Made by a program: the position numbers and the translations under genes
Shown here: piece after piece, positions 1-10,950 of the stretch
Position numbering within the stretch: the stretch's first letter is position 1
Layout of the letters: each line of letters starts with the position of its first letter
NCBI GenBank assembly: GCA_934045905.1
Contig: OW203768.1
Span: 1,392,316 to 1,456,315, forward strand
Reading direction: 5' to 3'
DNA from: Leuctra nigra
Taxonomy: Eukaryota > Arthropoda > Insecta > Plecoptera > Leuctridae
DNA length: 64,000 nucleotides
The notes under the pieces: model-generated
Database searches by the model: none
Told to the model about the DNA's origin: nothing
Seen by the model: the letters and a program-made list of their open reading frames with translations, nothing else

Positions 1-136
1 ACAGCTGCAAAGAGCTAGGTAATTGTCTTGCCTACCTCAGTTCGAAGAAGGAACTAACTTGGTAGGTAAAGGTACCTCAAAACACACATTACAAACTCTC
101 TATCCAATCACCTTGTCCTTGAAAACCAACAAACAC

Positions 137-3100
137 CTAATCTTCATCCGACGTAACCGTGACAACGAGCGTCGAGTTCTGATCGGCGTTATCTTCGTCC
201 TCGCTCGCATCCGAAACTCCTCCGAGATTCAACGACCTGATCTGCTCGACCACGAGACTGATGGACTGACTTCGATCAGGCGTCGTCGCCCCGCTGACGT
301 AACCGGTACCTGGCGTCTGCGGCGTGTTCGAAGGCGGGATCGGCGTCCTCGAACCGCTCTGCAGCGTCGTCGGACTCTTCGCTCGCTGCGGCTCCTCGTT
401 GACCGGAGTCTCGTCCAGGCGGAGGCCGGCGACTCCCTTCTTCGGGATCGTGGCCAAGTCTCGCTTGATCCTCCGCTTCCTCGTGAGCTCGGTGCGCCGG
501 AGCTGGAGCATCGCGTCGAAGTCGGCGATGTAGAGGAAGCCGGCGACGAGGAGCTCGCAGGTCCGCTCGCCCTTCTTGTACGCGGTCTCGAGCTCGCGGC
601 TCGTGCGCTCGTCGTATTGCCACCAACCTGGAAGACAGCATAGGTTTAGTAACACGTCACAGCTGTGTCGATGCAGTCTTACTAAAACCATCCTGTCCAC
701 GAGAGTTGGTGGCTCCACTTTGTCAAGCGTTTACGATCATACGTAATGCAGTTCCGACAGTAGAGTGTCGCCGTACGATTCCTCAATCATGTCATGCGGT
801 GGATTTGGTTAATATTTATTTATTAGGTAATTGCGACCCACAGAAATTAATGAAATAAACGATTTGAGTTGAACAAATTAACAAAAAAATGTAAGTACAA
901 CAAAATACTTGTAACTCATAATTTGCTCACAATTCGCATTGGGAAATACCTGGGTGGCTCTCGCTTCTAAAAAATTTACATTAAATGTAGAATGTAGAAC
1001 ACCCAACAAAAGATAAAACGGTATTCGAAAGAAATGGATTAGCTGAAAAAGATCTGATGGCATCATCCGATGAAGTCTATGCTAACTCGTCATCTAACTC
1101 GAGTAGGTGAGCTGAGCTCTGGTTCATTGATAATAACAAGAATTGATTGTCAAGGAACCTGACCAGCAGAGCAGCTAATCCGTTTCGCTCAAATAGGTAC
1201 CGTTTTATGATTTGTCGAGTGTACCTAGTTTGTTTATGCAGATTGGCATTTAAAAAACAATGTAAAACACATCAATATATCCGTTAAATCAAAAGGGATG
1301 AGCACTTGATCAGAAAACAGTCATCCATAAATTGCTGTATTGGCAACAATTTATTTTCATAACGAGAAAATATAACAAAATTATCTAATACGAGCCACAG
1401 GTCTTCTGAATGATGACAGGTGGAAATATTTAGTTCATCAAACTAAACTCATTTATTAATAAGAAAATAACAAACCTCCAATAGAATGGGTAGGTACTAC
1501 TAGGCAAAATTAAATTGAATGGAAATTATTGTCAAGAGGTAGCAATGGTTTGAATGGCATGAACGCTAGGAGAGCCCGGCGACACCCTTGCTGTCGATGT
1601 TAACTCTGTCGCGCTTCATTCGCCGCTTGCGCATGGCGTTGTGCTTCTGAAACTGCACGCTGTTCTTAAAGTCTATGATGTAAAGTGAGCCACAAATCAT
1701 CATCTCGCAGAGAGGAATGTTTAGTTTGAACATCTCTTCGATGTCGGCGTTGGTTCGTTCCTCGTAGCGCCACCATCCGCCTGAGACGTGGAACCAAGAG
1801 CTGTTAGTATTTATAATTTACAGATTACGTAGGTGGTACATTTACATGTCTGCTTAGGTAAACATTCAGCTTAAGACGGCGGAGTACCTAGTGAGTTTGA
1901 CCTTGGAGAATTTTTTCATCGATTTTTATCAATATTTTTTACTAGGCAATAAAATTTTTAATAAAATACCTAAGGCTTTGTACGAGTCTTCAGAACAGTT
2001 CAATGGAAACAGCTTCACAGCTTGGAATGGCTTATTATTTTTATTTTGTCCTACAGACGTTTAGTAGATACTACCTGAAAATTAGTAAAAAATAAAAATA
2101 TGGCACTAAAAGTCTGTAGGACGAATATATATATAAATCTTTATTCACAATAAAATAAAGTCTGCCTTTGTACATAAAGGTTGTAAGCACACAGAATAAC
2201 AATCAATAAAATAATACATTAATTTGATATAAAACATAAATGAAAATGATTTGATTAAACAGAAAAGGAAAATCTAACTAACAACAAAAAACAAAACTTT
2301 CGGTAATTACTAACCTTATATACGTGAATGTAAGCGCATCTCTTTCCAGAATATATGTGGTCCCCCTTTTCCGTACTATGACCTCGAAAATTTCAAATAT
2401 TAATTTATTATCAATTTTGACCCTAAGGACAGTATTGTAACTTCTATACCAAGTCAATATGTACAAAACAAAACTTTCAGTAATTATCAACCTTATATTC
2501 GCCAATCTTAGTGTATGTTTCACCAGATTATACGAGGTCCCCCTTTTCCGTACTATGACCTTGAAAATGGGAAAAAATTGAATTCCCAAATATTTGGATT
2601 TTTTTTTTAGCTAGGTTAATGGAGGAATAATTTTAAATGTTTATCATTTAAACATTCGATCGAAGGAAATGTAATAATTACCGGGGTGTGACCTTACTCT
2701 GTCAGTGTGCGAAGTTGTTTGAGAAGATAGTGGAACGGAGATTGAAGAATTATGTTGAAGAGGGGTTGCGAGAAGAACAGTATGGATTTCGGAGAGGGCG
2801 ATCGACAATAGACGCAATTTTCACAGTGCGACAGATGATGGAGCAGCAGTGGGAGAGGGGGCAGGAAATGCATATGGCTTTCTTGGACTTGGAGAAGGCG
2901 TATGACAGGTTGCCAAGGGAAATAGTTTGGGAGTGTTTGGTGAAGAGAGGAATAGGCAAGGACTTGGTTGAGCGGATCAAATGTATGTATCAGAACAGTG
3001 TGAGTTGTGTGCAGTCGGGAGTGGGGAGATCGGAATGGTTTAGTATTAGTGAAGGGCTTCGGCAAGGGAGTGTGTTGTCACCAACACTGTTCATCATAGT

Positions 3101-6100
3101 AATGGACGAGTTGTTGAAGAAAGCAGAGCCGAATGAGGGGATCGATACTCAAACGTTGATTTATGCGGATGATGTGGTGGTGTGGGGAGAAACTAGGGAG
3201 GAAGTGCAGTTAAAGATTGATAAGTGGAGTGAAGAGACAGAGAAGATGGGTTTGAGAATAAGCGAAGAGAAGATTGAAGTAATGACAATGGAAAGAAAGA
3301 AGCTTAAACACGGTCATGCTAGGATCAAGCTTGGAGAGGGATGGTTGAAGGAGGTGGAAGAGTTTAAGTATCTGGGTAGCCTGCTCACCAACAAGGCTAA
3401 AGTAGACAGAGAAATACAAGAAAGAAGAAAGAAAGCAGAGGCATTTTATCAAGCAGTGAGGAAGTTGCTGTGGAATGAGAAGTTTCCACAAGTCTGCAAG
3501 ATCATTATGTACAAGATGTATTTCCTGCCAATTCTAACATATGGGGCAGTGACGTGGTCAGCAGGTGGAAAGGAAATGAATCAGCTACAGGCAGCTGAGA
3601 TGAAGTTTTTGAGGAGTGTGAAGGGGGTGACAAGAATGGATAGGATCCAAAGTAGGAAGATAAGAAAAGAGCTTGGGGTTGAAAGATTAGTGTTCAAGCT
3701 GGGAAGAGAGAGGCTTAGGTGGTTCGGCCACATGAAGAGGATGGGAACCGATAGAGTGCCAAGGCGGGTGTTTGAAGCGGCTACAGGGGGAACTCGGAGA
3801 GTGGGGCGACCAAGAGACAGGTGGATTGGACTGATCAAGGAGGATGTGTTGGAGAGAGGAGGAAGGTGGAGTGAGTTGGAGGCTGAGAGACAGTGGGAGG
3901 ACAGAACATGGTGGAAGGAATTTGTGGAACAATTAGAAGTGGAAGAAGAAGAAGAGGAGGAAGAAGAGGAGGAAACGCCAGGCGTGGCCAGCCGGTTTCC
4001 AGGAGTCCTGCGGCCCTAGTGTTGGTGGGAATACCCACCCCCTGACCCATTAAATTGGAACCAGGGATGGATTATTATTATTATTATCAGCTAATTATTA
4101 TACCACTTGGTATGTAGTTCATACACAAAAATATTTGTTTTGAAATATTAAACATTGAACGAAAAACATTGTCTCAAAAATTCAAAAAAACACGATTTCC
4201 CGCCGAAAATGTGCACCCCAAATTTGCACAGTTAGAGTTGCCCAAATCAAATGTTGAATTTTTTTATTGAAAGATGAACATTTTCTGAATCTAACAACGC
4301 TGGTGGAACACAATTATCTTTGTTTTTGGTACAAATGCAAGACGTGCCGTATACCCTTATTTTGCTTGTTCTCCAAACCTCTAAGGCCCGTATCTTCTAA
4401 ACGACAAAAGTAAAAAATATGCAAAAAATCGTTTTTACATTCATAAGTATATATGTTTCTGTGAGCAAAGTTAGAAAATTGTATTCAATAGTGCCGCAAC
4501 GACCACCGGCGGAATTCCGGTGGAACGACCCTATAACAATAACTAATAACAAACTATATAACTAATAACTATTATAATAATTATTATAAATATTATAATA
4601 ATTATTATTTATTATTATAAAAAAGTTATTATAATAACTAATAACTAATAACAAACTAATAACCCATTCCAAACTATGGCATTATTTTCATTAAAGGTGG
4701 GCTGTCATGGTCAAAAAGTCGAAAATATTGTCAGAAGTAGAATGTCGAAAACGCGAACGCGATGCGATGTTTGGTTCAGGCGCTAGAGCCCCGCGAAATT
4801 TGAAAAACCTGGTTTTTGTGACGTGTATCCCACCCAACCTTTTTGCGGCTGAGTTGTGTGTGAATGACTAGTTTCCCACCCCCTATCCGTCTTCGCTGCG
4901 CTATAACTTAGTTCAGGGAAATATCCTACAGACCTCTAGTTTTCGCCGCTGTGATTGCATGCCTAATGTCATCACGTTTTTTGAATAATAAAAAAATTGG
5001 GCTCAATCAACCCTGAAGACTCGTACCAAGCCTTATTAACAATCACATTGTTAAAAGATAATGACAAAAATCAATTAAAAAACTCTTCAAGGCCACGCTC
5101 ACTACTCCTGCCGTCTTAATCATACTGAAATGTCAATTATCTACGTTGCTAGAATATGACTGAAATCTAAATCAAGATTGAAGTCAATCAAAATAAAACC
5201 TAGACCTATTTTCGAGATTGTTTGAGACAATGTTCATACAGGGCTGCCTGACGTTAAACCAAACAAAATACAACAGCACTTAAACAATCTCGAAATTGTC
5301 CAGTGATATCAGCAATTAAGTTTTAGTGTGCCTACTCAAAGGACTGTGTATGTGTCAAACTGCCAAAAAGTAAAGAAATTTGAAGTGTCTCCAATATCGA
5401 AAGTTTGACCTAGAGCTCCATTTATCGAGCTGATTCATCGCAGAACTTTTTAAATAAAAATCATTTGCAACGACTAACTACAACAGCCTGTTGAAAAACC
5501 TATTTGAATCTTCGACCCTAAAAGTTGCAAAACGCCACCTAGCGGAAAAAGTAAGCATCTATACCACGAGTACTTGTGCACATGCGCACAGGGCGCGTTC
5601 AGGCAAGTCACTTAGATGTCAATCGCAACGAGTTCAGTAAAAGTTATAATTACATCGCGAAATAACAGAAATTGATGAATACCTTAGTGTCAACAATCAA
5701 ATACAATCGGCATATTTCATTACAGCACACATTCATTCAAATTATTGTGAAAACGAGATGTCTATTCACCAAAAATCACCATTTGACAGATACAAATTGT
5801 TTTTCTCACGGCCTTCTGAACACACATTTTTCTTGACGCATCGTTCAAACAATTGCAATCTGTCAAATGCTGCTTTGGTGAATAGACAACTCATTTTCAC
5901 AAGAATTTGTATGAATGTGTGCTGTAATGAAATATGCCAATTGTATTTGATTGTTGACACTGAGGTAAGCATCAATTTCTGTTATTTCGCGATGTATTTA
6001 CAACTTTTTACTGAACTCGTTACGATTGACATCTAAGTAGGGATGGCACTTTTACCGGGTCTGAAAAAATCGGTAAATTTCACGGTAAATTTCACCGGTA

Positions 6101-7173
6101 AATTTACCGGTCAGCGGTAAATTTTGAAAAATGATGGCAGATACCAATTCATGATTATACCAAATACAAAAATGACCCTACTTTATTATTTGACCCATTT
6201 ACAACGATTAGGTACAGCAGTCAGGACAATAACAATACCAACATCTATAATCAATGTTAATAATGACAATACTCCATATTGATAAGGGATGATATAGCCG
6301 AATAGCATTGATTCAACCAATCTAGTGTAGGCTATGCCATGCTGCCTGTGCTATTCTCCCATAAGAGGAATTGCCATTTGCCGACCACCAATTTGATCAA
6401 GTTACAATCTGTGTCTGCTAAACAAGCAAACCTGAAGAGAGATTCCGACATTGGAAGTAATGGTAGGTATATGGATGGAGTTATCATTCTGAATGATTGA
6501 GGACAACCAAAAATCAACGTAAAATATGCCTAACTGCTAATGTTGTCACACTGATGTTTACTTATAGTTTTTACTTAAAATTTGATATCTCCATTCATAC
6601 ATTGGAGAGGATCAAAAAAACAAAATTTACCATTTTTTTTACCGGTAAATTAATAATCGGTAAATTTACCTTAATTTACCGGTAAATTTTACCGGGTGCT
6701 ATCCCTACATCTAAGTGACTTGTATGTAAAAGTACGCACGCGCTGGGATTGTACTCGCGGGAGCGTCCATCTTATATTTACTAGCGCACTCTCTAGGTAC
6801 TTTTAGTGTCGAATATAGCCAACCGCAGCCTACATGCAGTGTTCTTACCATTTCTTCCCTCGTAAAACCACTGGTAGCCGTCCTCAAACGACGAAACATC
6901 TTTCACGGACGCGGACTGCTCAACGAGATGAGGTTTGTCAAGGTAGTCCGATGGTATTTCCTGCCGGCACATCGCACACTTTTTACTCTGATGCGCAAAC
7001 CCCTTCAAGCACAGGAAGCAGAAGATGTGTCCGCAAGGCAGTTGAGCCGGGTGTACACAGGGTTGTAAGCAGACTGCACATTCCAACACAGATGAATTCA
7101 GTTCGGTTGTAGAATCATCTGCTTGCATGTTTCCCTGGGCCTTCTCACTGGGACAAGGAAGTGCTTCAGCCAT
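137..7173 (-). CDS. RNF146: E3 ubiquitin ligase RNF146 (Iduna), RING + WWE
   Basis: Two coding exons, 7173-6849 and 627-137, give 271 residues when joined (816 nt; phase-1 join completes a Gly codon). Exon 1 has a C3HC4 RING with ligands C32, C35, C47, H49, C52, C55, C66 and C69, then the DKP linker and the YEGRNG motif at the WWE edge. The last exon starts [13 protein letters not shown], continues with [16 protein letters not shown] and [11 protein letters not shown], and ends in an acidic, Ser/Thr-rich tail. This order is diagnostic for RNF146, which binds poly(ADP-ribose) through WWE and ubiquitinates PARylated proteins such as tankyrase and axin (family knowledge). The donor GTAAGA and acceptor TTCCAG are clear. 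The start is the first Met ahead of the RING. The 6.2-kb intron contains a second WWE exon, listed separately. Confidence 0.93.
1452..1457 (-). promoter_or_regulatory. AATAAA poly(A) signal after the alternative RNF146 exon
   Basis: TTTATT on the plus strand reads AATAAA on the minus strand, about 110 bp after the stop of the second WWE exon. It supports a transcript ending here. Confidence 0.45.
1566..1780 (-). CDS. RNF146: Alternative terminal WWE exon of RNF146
   Basis: The minus strand of the RNF146 intron holds a second WWE coding exon. The acceptor TCTCAG precedes it, the phase is the same as the standard last exon, and joining to exon 1 gives [15 protein letters not shown]. The 71 codons continue through [17 protein letters not shown] and KGVAGLS, then stop (TAG). 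The protein would be 179 residues, without the acidic tail. Residues equivalent to human Tyr144, Gln153, Arg163 and Lys175, used in iso-ADP-ribose binding, are kept. An AATAAA lies about 110 bp downstream (1457-1452), as expected for a terminal exon. It differs from the standard WWE at roughly half its positions yet has no stop or frameshift, so I infer it is functional. Expression is not shown. A relic exon is the alternative. Confidence 0.72.
2291..2568. repeat. Pair of ~105-bp direct repeats
   Basis: Segments at about 2291-2391 and 2466-2568 are homologous. Both begin ACAAAACTTTC(G/A)GTAATTA and end with CCCCCTTTTCCGTACTATGACC. The open frame across them on the minus strand is an internal duplication of one unremarkable peptide, so I do not call a gene. 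Confidence 0.7.
2655..4088 (+). mobile_element. 5'-truncated non-LTR retrotransposon (RTE-like LINE)
   Basis: The reverse transcriptase frame is open from about 2658 to the TAG at 4017-4019 (454 codons). It shows RT motifs in order: [61 protein letters not shown], then the C-terminal RWFGHMKRM and GRPRDRW blocks. The endonuclease and 5' half are missing, as expected for 5' truncation. A short 3' UTR (GTTGGTGGGAATACCCACC) ends in a (TTA)n tail. The RT frame has no stops, so insertion is fairly recent. It lies antisense in the RNF146 intron. A shorter copy of the same family sits at 13122-13336. Clade assignment is tentative. Confidence 0.9.
2658..4019 (+). pseudogene. LINE reverse transcriptase fragment (intact RT, no endonuclease)
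   Basis: Coding part of the truncated LINE. The frame is already open before the first GTG or ATG, reading [10 protein letters not shown], so there is no genuine start codon. The catalytic YADD is intact. The C-terminus ends in a run of about 15 acidic residues from a GAA/GAG repeat, followed by [14 protein letters not shown]. Mobile-element product, not a host gene. Confidence 0.85.
4540..4672. repeat. AT-rich TAATAACTA-type low-complexity tract
   Basis: Imperfect TAATAAC and TTATTATAA runs. No coding potential. Confidence 0.7.
5612..6722. mobile_element. Foldback element with long inverted arms, hAT-like insert in the right arm
   Basis: The left arm begins CAAGTCACTTAGATGTCAATCG and runs through a block including TCGCGAAATAACAGAAATTG and TCATTACAGCACACATTC. 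The same sequence returns inverted across 5840-6037, so arms of roughly 200 bp face each other round a short centre. The right arm is cut after GACATCTAAG by an insert (6038-6707), after which TGACTTG resumes and completes the terminal repeat. Weaker inverted similarity may extend to about 5540 and 6790. ORFs here are shadows of the palindrome. Confidence 0.8.
6038..6707. mobile_element. Non-autonomous hAT-like element, 8-bp TSD catctaag
   Basis: Ends are TAGGGATGGCAC and, inverted, TAGGGATAGCAC. The 8-bp sequence CATCTAAG is present on both sides (6030-6037 and 6708-6715). Subterminal DNA is rich in a GGTAAATTTACCGG palindromic motif. There is no transposase ORF. An 8-bp duplication with such short ends is typical of the hAT superfamily. 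Confidence 0.85.
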
Positions 7174-8123
7174 GGTCTTTCAACACTTATCTTGTGTCCT
7201 TGGACGAGTTACCAATACTTTCGCCTATGCATTGAATAACTTATGAGAAGTAAATGTAAAATATGGATTTATTTGAAACGCACAAATCAGTAATTCAGTT
7301 TATATACGAAATGTTAAAGAGTTCTTACAAATGACAGCTCAAAAGGAAAAACAGCTGAAGCACAGGTCAACTAGAATGAGATAAAACAACAAGCCACGGC
7401 CATTTTGAATTTACATTTTAACCAAAGAGCTCACTCAGTGCCAAAGAGCTTAGTAAAAGCACCGCTCAGATTTAAAAAATACAAAATTTTAAATTAAATA
7501 TATTTTACAGTAGGTAGGTTATATTTTATATTCTATGAAATTTTAGCATGAAGAAGGGTACCTATGGGTATCTCTGTAATAAATATTTCTACAACAATTT
7601 AAAAAATATTTTTACCCCAAAAATCTCATAATAAATATATTATCTAATTAATAAAACTAGGGTGATATCAGAATAATAAAATAATAAGAATGGTCCATTT
7701 CGAATTCTTAAATTTAAAAGCAATAAATAAAAAAAAACATTAAATAATATTTAAGAAATTAATTACCTTGAAAATACTTTTAAATTTACTTTTGGTTTAG
7801 AAAACATTCATTTATTCTACCTAGGTATTCTATTTCGTAATTTGTAGACAATACAAATTTATTTATTGCATAGGTAATCATCAAGCCATTTGTGATAAAA
7901 ATAGAGATAGGTAATTCCTGTCCAAGAAATCGAGAAAACAGAAAATCAATTCATCAAATTCAAAAAATATTTTTTTTAAATTTTAGTAATTAATGAGTTG
8001 AGGATTTTGATTTTTTTAAGGAATATAGGAGCAATAATTAATTAGTAAGGTACTTGTTATATTATATGAAGAATTATAAAGATATTTATTTTTCCTTGAA
8101 AAGACGTTGCAGAGAATGTTTCT
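7174..8123. other. Intergenic, RNF146 to GEMIN6; AT-rich, no gene
   Basis: The RNF146 promoter should lie just above 7173. The rest is very AT-rich single-copy-looking DNA. An AATAAA on the minus strand at 8090-8085, about 34 bp after the GEMIN6 stop, is the likely GEMIN6 poly(A) signal. Confidence 0.6.
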
Positions 8124-8654
8124 TCAGTTATTGTTCAACTTTGAAACCGGTATCAAGACTGGAAGTGCGCTAATCAAGTCCTGCATTCGTCCAAGAATCA
8201 TTTCGTTGCTGTCCAAACTCTGGCAATCCTCCTTGTCATAAGGTGGCCGAACTTCGATAGCGTTCTTTAACCGCAACACTTCGCCATCCTCCTCGATGGG
8301 TATCTTATTATACACTAGCCAATCTCGAAGTCGGTTCCGTCGCGAAACAATCTCCTCATCGCTGTACGAAGTTTGAGATTCAGGTTGATATACGTTACTG
8401 GGAATGTTCTCGTTTGGTGGAATGATAAATGTGATTGATTTCACAGCATGACCCATGAGCAAGTCTGACACAGTCTCCGAGTCTTCTTGCCTCACTAACA
8501 CCAAGCTGCCCGACACTGGGTCAATCGTAAACACTTTGCCCGAAAACACAGCTCCATCCACAGCAACCAATTCCACATATTTATCTACATAGCTTCTTAG
8601 TTTCAGAGGATCGTTTCGTAAATTTAAAAAGTCTTCACCACTTACGGATTCCAT
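8124..8654 (-). CDS. GEMIN6: Gem-associated protein 6 (SMN complex subunit)
   Basis: Single coding exon of 176 residues (human Gemin6 has 167). The N-terminal Sm-like fold carries the family signature TIDPVSGSLVLV and a following GHAVKSITFI. The C-terminal half has RRNRLRDWLVYNKIPI, VRPPYDKEDC and SNEMILGRMQDLI, which match the Gemin6 tail closely. Gemin6 pairs with Gemin7 in the SMN complex that loads Sm rings on spliceosomal snRNAs (family knowledge). The open frame extends upstream to 8816, but that part overlaps the first exon of the divergent PDCD5 gene and is not Gemin6-like, so I chose the Met of MESVSGEDF at 8654. Identification is by motif recall, without an alignment. Confidence 0.9.
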   Translation of the reverse strand: MESVSGEDFLNLRNDPLKLRSYVDKYVELVAVDGAVFSGKVFTIDPVSGSLVLVRQEDSETVSDLLMGHAVKSITFIIPPNENIPSNVYQPESQTSYSDEEIVSRRNRLRDWLVYNKIPIEEDGEVLRLKNAIEVRPPYDKEDCQSLDSNEMILGRMQDLISALPVLIPVSKLNNN

Positions 8655-8781
8655 TTTCACGTGTTGACTGTAAATAAACAGCTGACTGATTCGTGACCTT
8701 GACCACATGCTTACCTTGTTGATGGTTAGAAACAGAGTTGACAGCCAGAGCTGAGTGAGTAATTTGTAATTTCTGTATACA
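8655..8781. promoter_or_regulatory. Shared divergent promoter of GEMIN6 and PDCD5
   Basis: The two start codons face away from each other across 127 bp, so both core promoters and 5' UTRs must share or overlap this space. No TATA box is evident. Confidence 0.6.
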
Positions 8782-10410
8782 ATGGGAGATTCGGACCTGG
8801 AGGAGCTTCGAGCCAAGCGATTAGCTCAATTACAGTCCCAATATAAGGTTAGTTAAATGATAAAAAGAGTTGCAATTCGTAATAATCTCGTATTTTTTTA
8901 ATTACTTTCCATGTGTCAAATTTAACCTAAACGTGCTCCTGCATCAATCTTGATTTGTAGGGTCCGGCTCAGGGTGGCGCTGATCCTGAGCAACAGAGAG
9001 CAGTTGAAGATCGAAAACGTGAACAAGATGACATGAAAAACTCAATTTTGACTCAAATATTGAGTCAGGGTGCTCGAGCTAGACGTAAGCATTTTGTGAC
9101 AATATTTACAAATTTAGCCTATTGGTGGCCACATGATAATCTGTTGGTCCCTGCTCTTTACCAGGTTATTTACCATTTATACCAGTAGATAGAGACTATA
9201 CTCCAGATTTTCAATAATGTGTTTCAATTTCCGACATGTTTACAGTAAGGCACCTAGTATGAGCTTGTATAGGCTGTTCAATTTACGCTTACAACGCCGT
9301 TAGGGTGTAAATAAGCAGCACCATCCAGACCTTCCATCTGAATTCACACTTTGCCAACCTAAACTCTCCAAATAAAATCCGCTAACTTGAATGTGTCACC
9401 TAGTTCTAGCTGATTTTCATTTTGTTGTGTTGGTACTAGCGTAGTACATCATTTTCGTTGCCATCTTCACCACCATAATCATTGTACAGAAGATTTGAAC
9501 AAACTGTAGTGCTCATTCTGTGATCGGTGATGTAATTTCCTCCTTTTCATTGTAGTGAATACTCTCATGATTGGTAAACCTGAAAAGGGCCGACTAGTAG
9601 AAAATATGCTGATTCAAATGGCACGGTCAGGACAGCTCCAGGGCAAGCTCGGTGAAAGCGAACTCATTGGAATTCTCGAGAAAGTAAATCAACAAATGCA
9701 GAAAACGACGACAGTCAAGGTCAGTATTTGGAGGCAGTTTCACACTTCTCAGTTGTAAAGATTCACATTGGAATTAAATTTAACTATTTTTCAGTAATCA
9801 TTGCTATCACATTAAACAGAATTGCAAACAAAACACTAGTTCCATTTAGTACGATCTCCAAAGTGCAAATAAATGCAACAGAAAATCTATCCTACTAGGT
9901 ACAAAGTTGAAAACAGCTTTTCTTCTTCTTCACATTTGTATTCAAAATCGTTCTTTACACCACACACTTTACCATTGCTACCAATACCATAAGGAAATAG
10001 GTGATGCAGTCCCAAAAATCGATTCGACGAATAATCACAGTCGAAAATTGATTTTTAGTTCAATTCGAATCAAATTGAATTACATTTGGCACACGCCGCA
10101 CGAGTTTGTCAAATTTAAGGATTTCACAGCAATTTTGGACAGCGCCATTCTAATATCGGTTTGGAAGATTGATTCACCATTTATTGCACAGCCGAGAATT
10201 GATTAAATAAAAATCCATTAAATTTCAGTAATTAAATATCAGCCTATCAACTTGGAAATATTCTGTGAAAAGTGAAAAACTTTAATCTCTTGAGCAACAT
10301 GTAGTTCAACTCTACTTAGTTAAAACTGAAAGACATGATGAATATCATTGTTTTATTTTCAGTTTGACCGTCGACGAGCCGCACTGGACAGCGACGACGA
10401 CGACATATGA
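8782..10410 (+). CDS. PDCD5: Programmed cell death protein 5
   Basis: Four exons, 8782-8847, 8961-9084, 9556-9719 and 10363-10410, give 133 residues in frame (402 nt). Landmarks: [18 protein letters not shown], then [76 protein letters not shown] and the acidic end DSDDDDI. These match the PDCD5 helical bundle and its acidic tail (human 125 residues). PDCD5 is a small nuclear/cytosolic protein linked to apoptosis, TIP60 binding and CCT chaperonin regulation (family knowledge). Donors GTTAGT, GTAAGC and GTCAGT and the three AG acceptors are good, and the exon 2-3 join splits a Leu codon. AATAAA motifs follow at 10606 and 10666. Transcription is divergent from GEMIN6. Confidence 0.95.
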
Positions 10411-10691
10411 AGACTCCGCTTCACCTTCATCTGCCTCCTCCGCTTGACATGGCAGAACCTTTCGCTTGCTTCAACTTACACACCAGGAAAATCAAACACT
10501 AAATTATTCAAGTTGAAATTCGTTTATTGTTCATAATTTTGATGAAGTGGCAAATTGCAGTCGTATCAAATATTCTAAGAAGTATTTCCGATTGTTTGTA
10601 TCAGGAATAAAAATCCCATACGACTAATATTAATAGTTAATATAGTGAATTTTTCCTAAAATTTTAATAAATAACAAGGCTGGAAGTTTTT

Positions 10692-10792
10692 TTAGTAAAA
10701 AGCCACGACTATGTTCTGAGGAACGTTGATCCCGTGCCGTCGTTTCTCAATTAAGAGATCGCCAGCGTTTCGCAGCAGCGAGAACCTAACAA
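10692..10792 (-). other. Candidate alternative last exon of TMX3 (unproven)
   Basis: A GC-richer block on the minus strand is open for 33 codons (VRFSLLRNAGDLLIEKRR and on to VVAFY, then TAA). It follows an AG that would accept the phase-1 donor of TMX3 exon 7. An AATAAA lies about 165 bp downstream on the same strand (10530-10525). The polypyrimidine tract is weak and I recognise no homologue. It may belong to TMX3, to another transcript, or to nothing. Confidence 0.3.
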
Positions 10793-10950
10793 CTAACATT
10801 GCTCTACATCGATAACAATCACAATCACAATAAATACTCTCACTATTATAAGTATGGAATTAAATGCTTTTAAGTAACCCTTCCTGATAACATGAAATCC
10901 ATGAAGATCGGAATAGATATTCCAATGAAATGTCACGCGAGAAACAGTAC

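Larger units (their letters stand above)
1875..5115. mobile_element. TTAA-flanked element with ~130-bp inverted ends, split by a LINE
   Basis: The segment starting GACGGCGGAGTACC (1875-2000) recurs inverted at about 4985-5115 as GACGGCAGGAGTAGTG, with a matching inner block (TACGAGTCTTCAG on one side, CTGAAGACTCGTA on the other). Both outer edges are flanked by TTAA (1871-1874 and 5116-5119), the target duplication typical of piggyBac-like transposons. No transposase is visible. The interior holds a 105-bp direct repeat pair, the LINE at 2655-4088 and AT-rich repeats. It could instead be two opposed copies of a short element. Confidence 0.55.

Noticed and set aside
23..643. 206-codon plus-strand ORF at the window start
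   Set aside because: Antisense to the RNF146 WWE exon, which has motif support and splice sites. Arg-rich translation is typical of a shadow frame.
5758..6036. 92-codon ORF in the foldback region
   Set aside because: Lies in the palindromic arms of a foldback element and has a mirror ORF on the other strand.
8655..8816. N-terminal extension of GEMIN6
   Set aside because: The frame stays open into PDCD5 exon 1 on the opposite strand, but the added 54 residues have no Gemin6 similarity.
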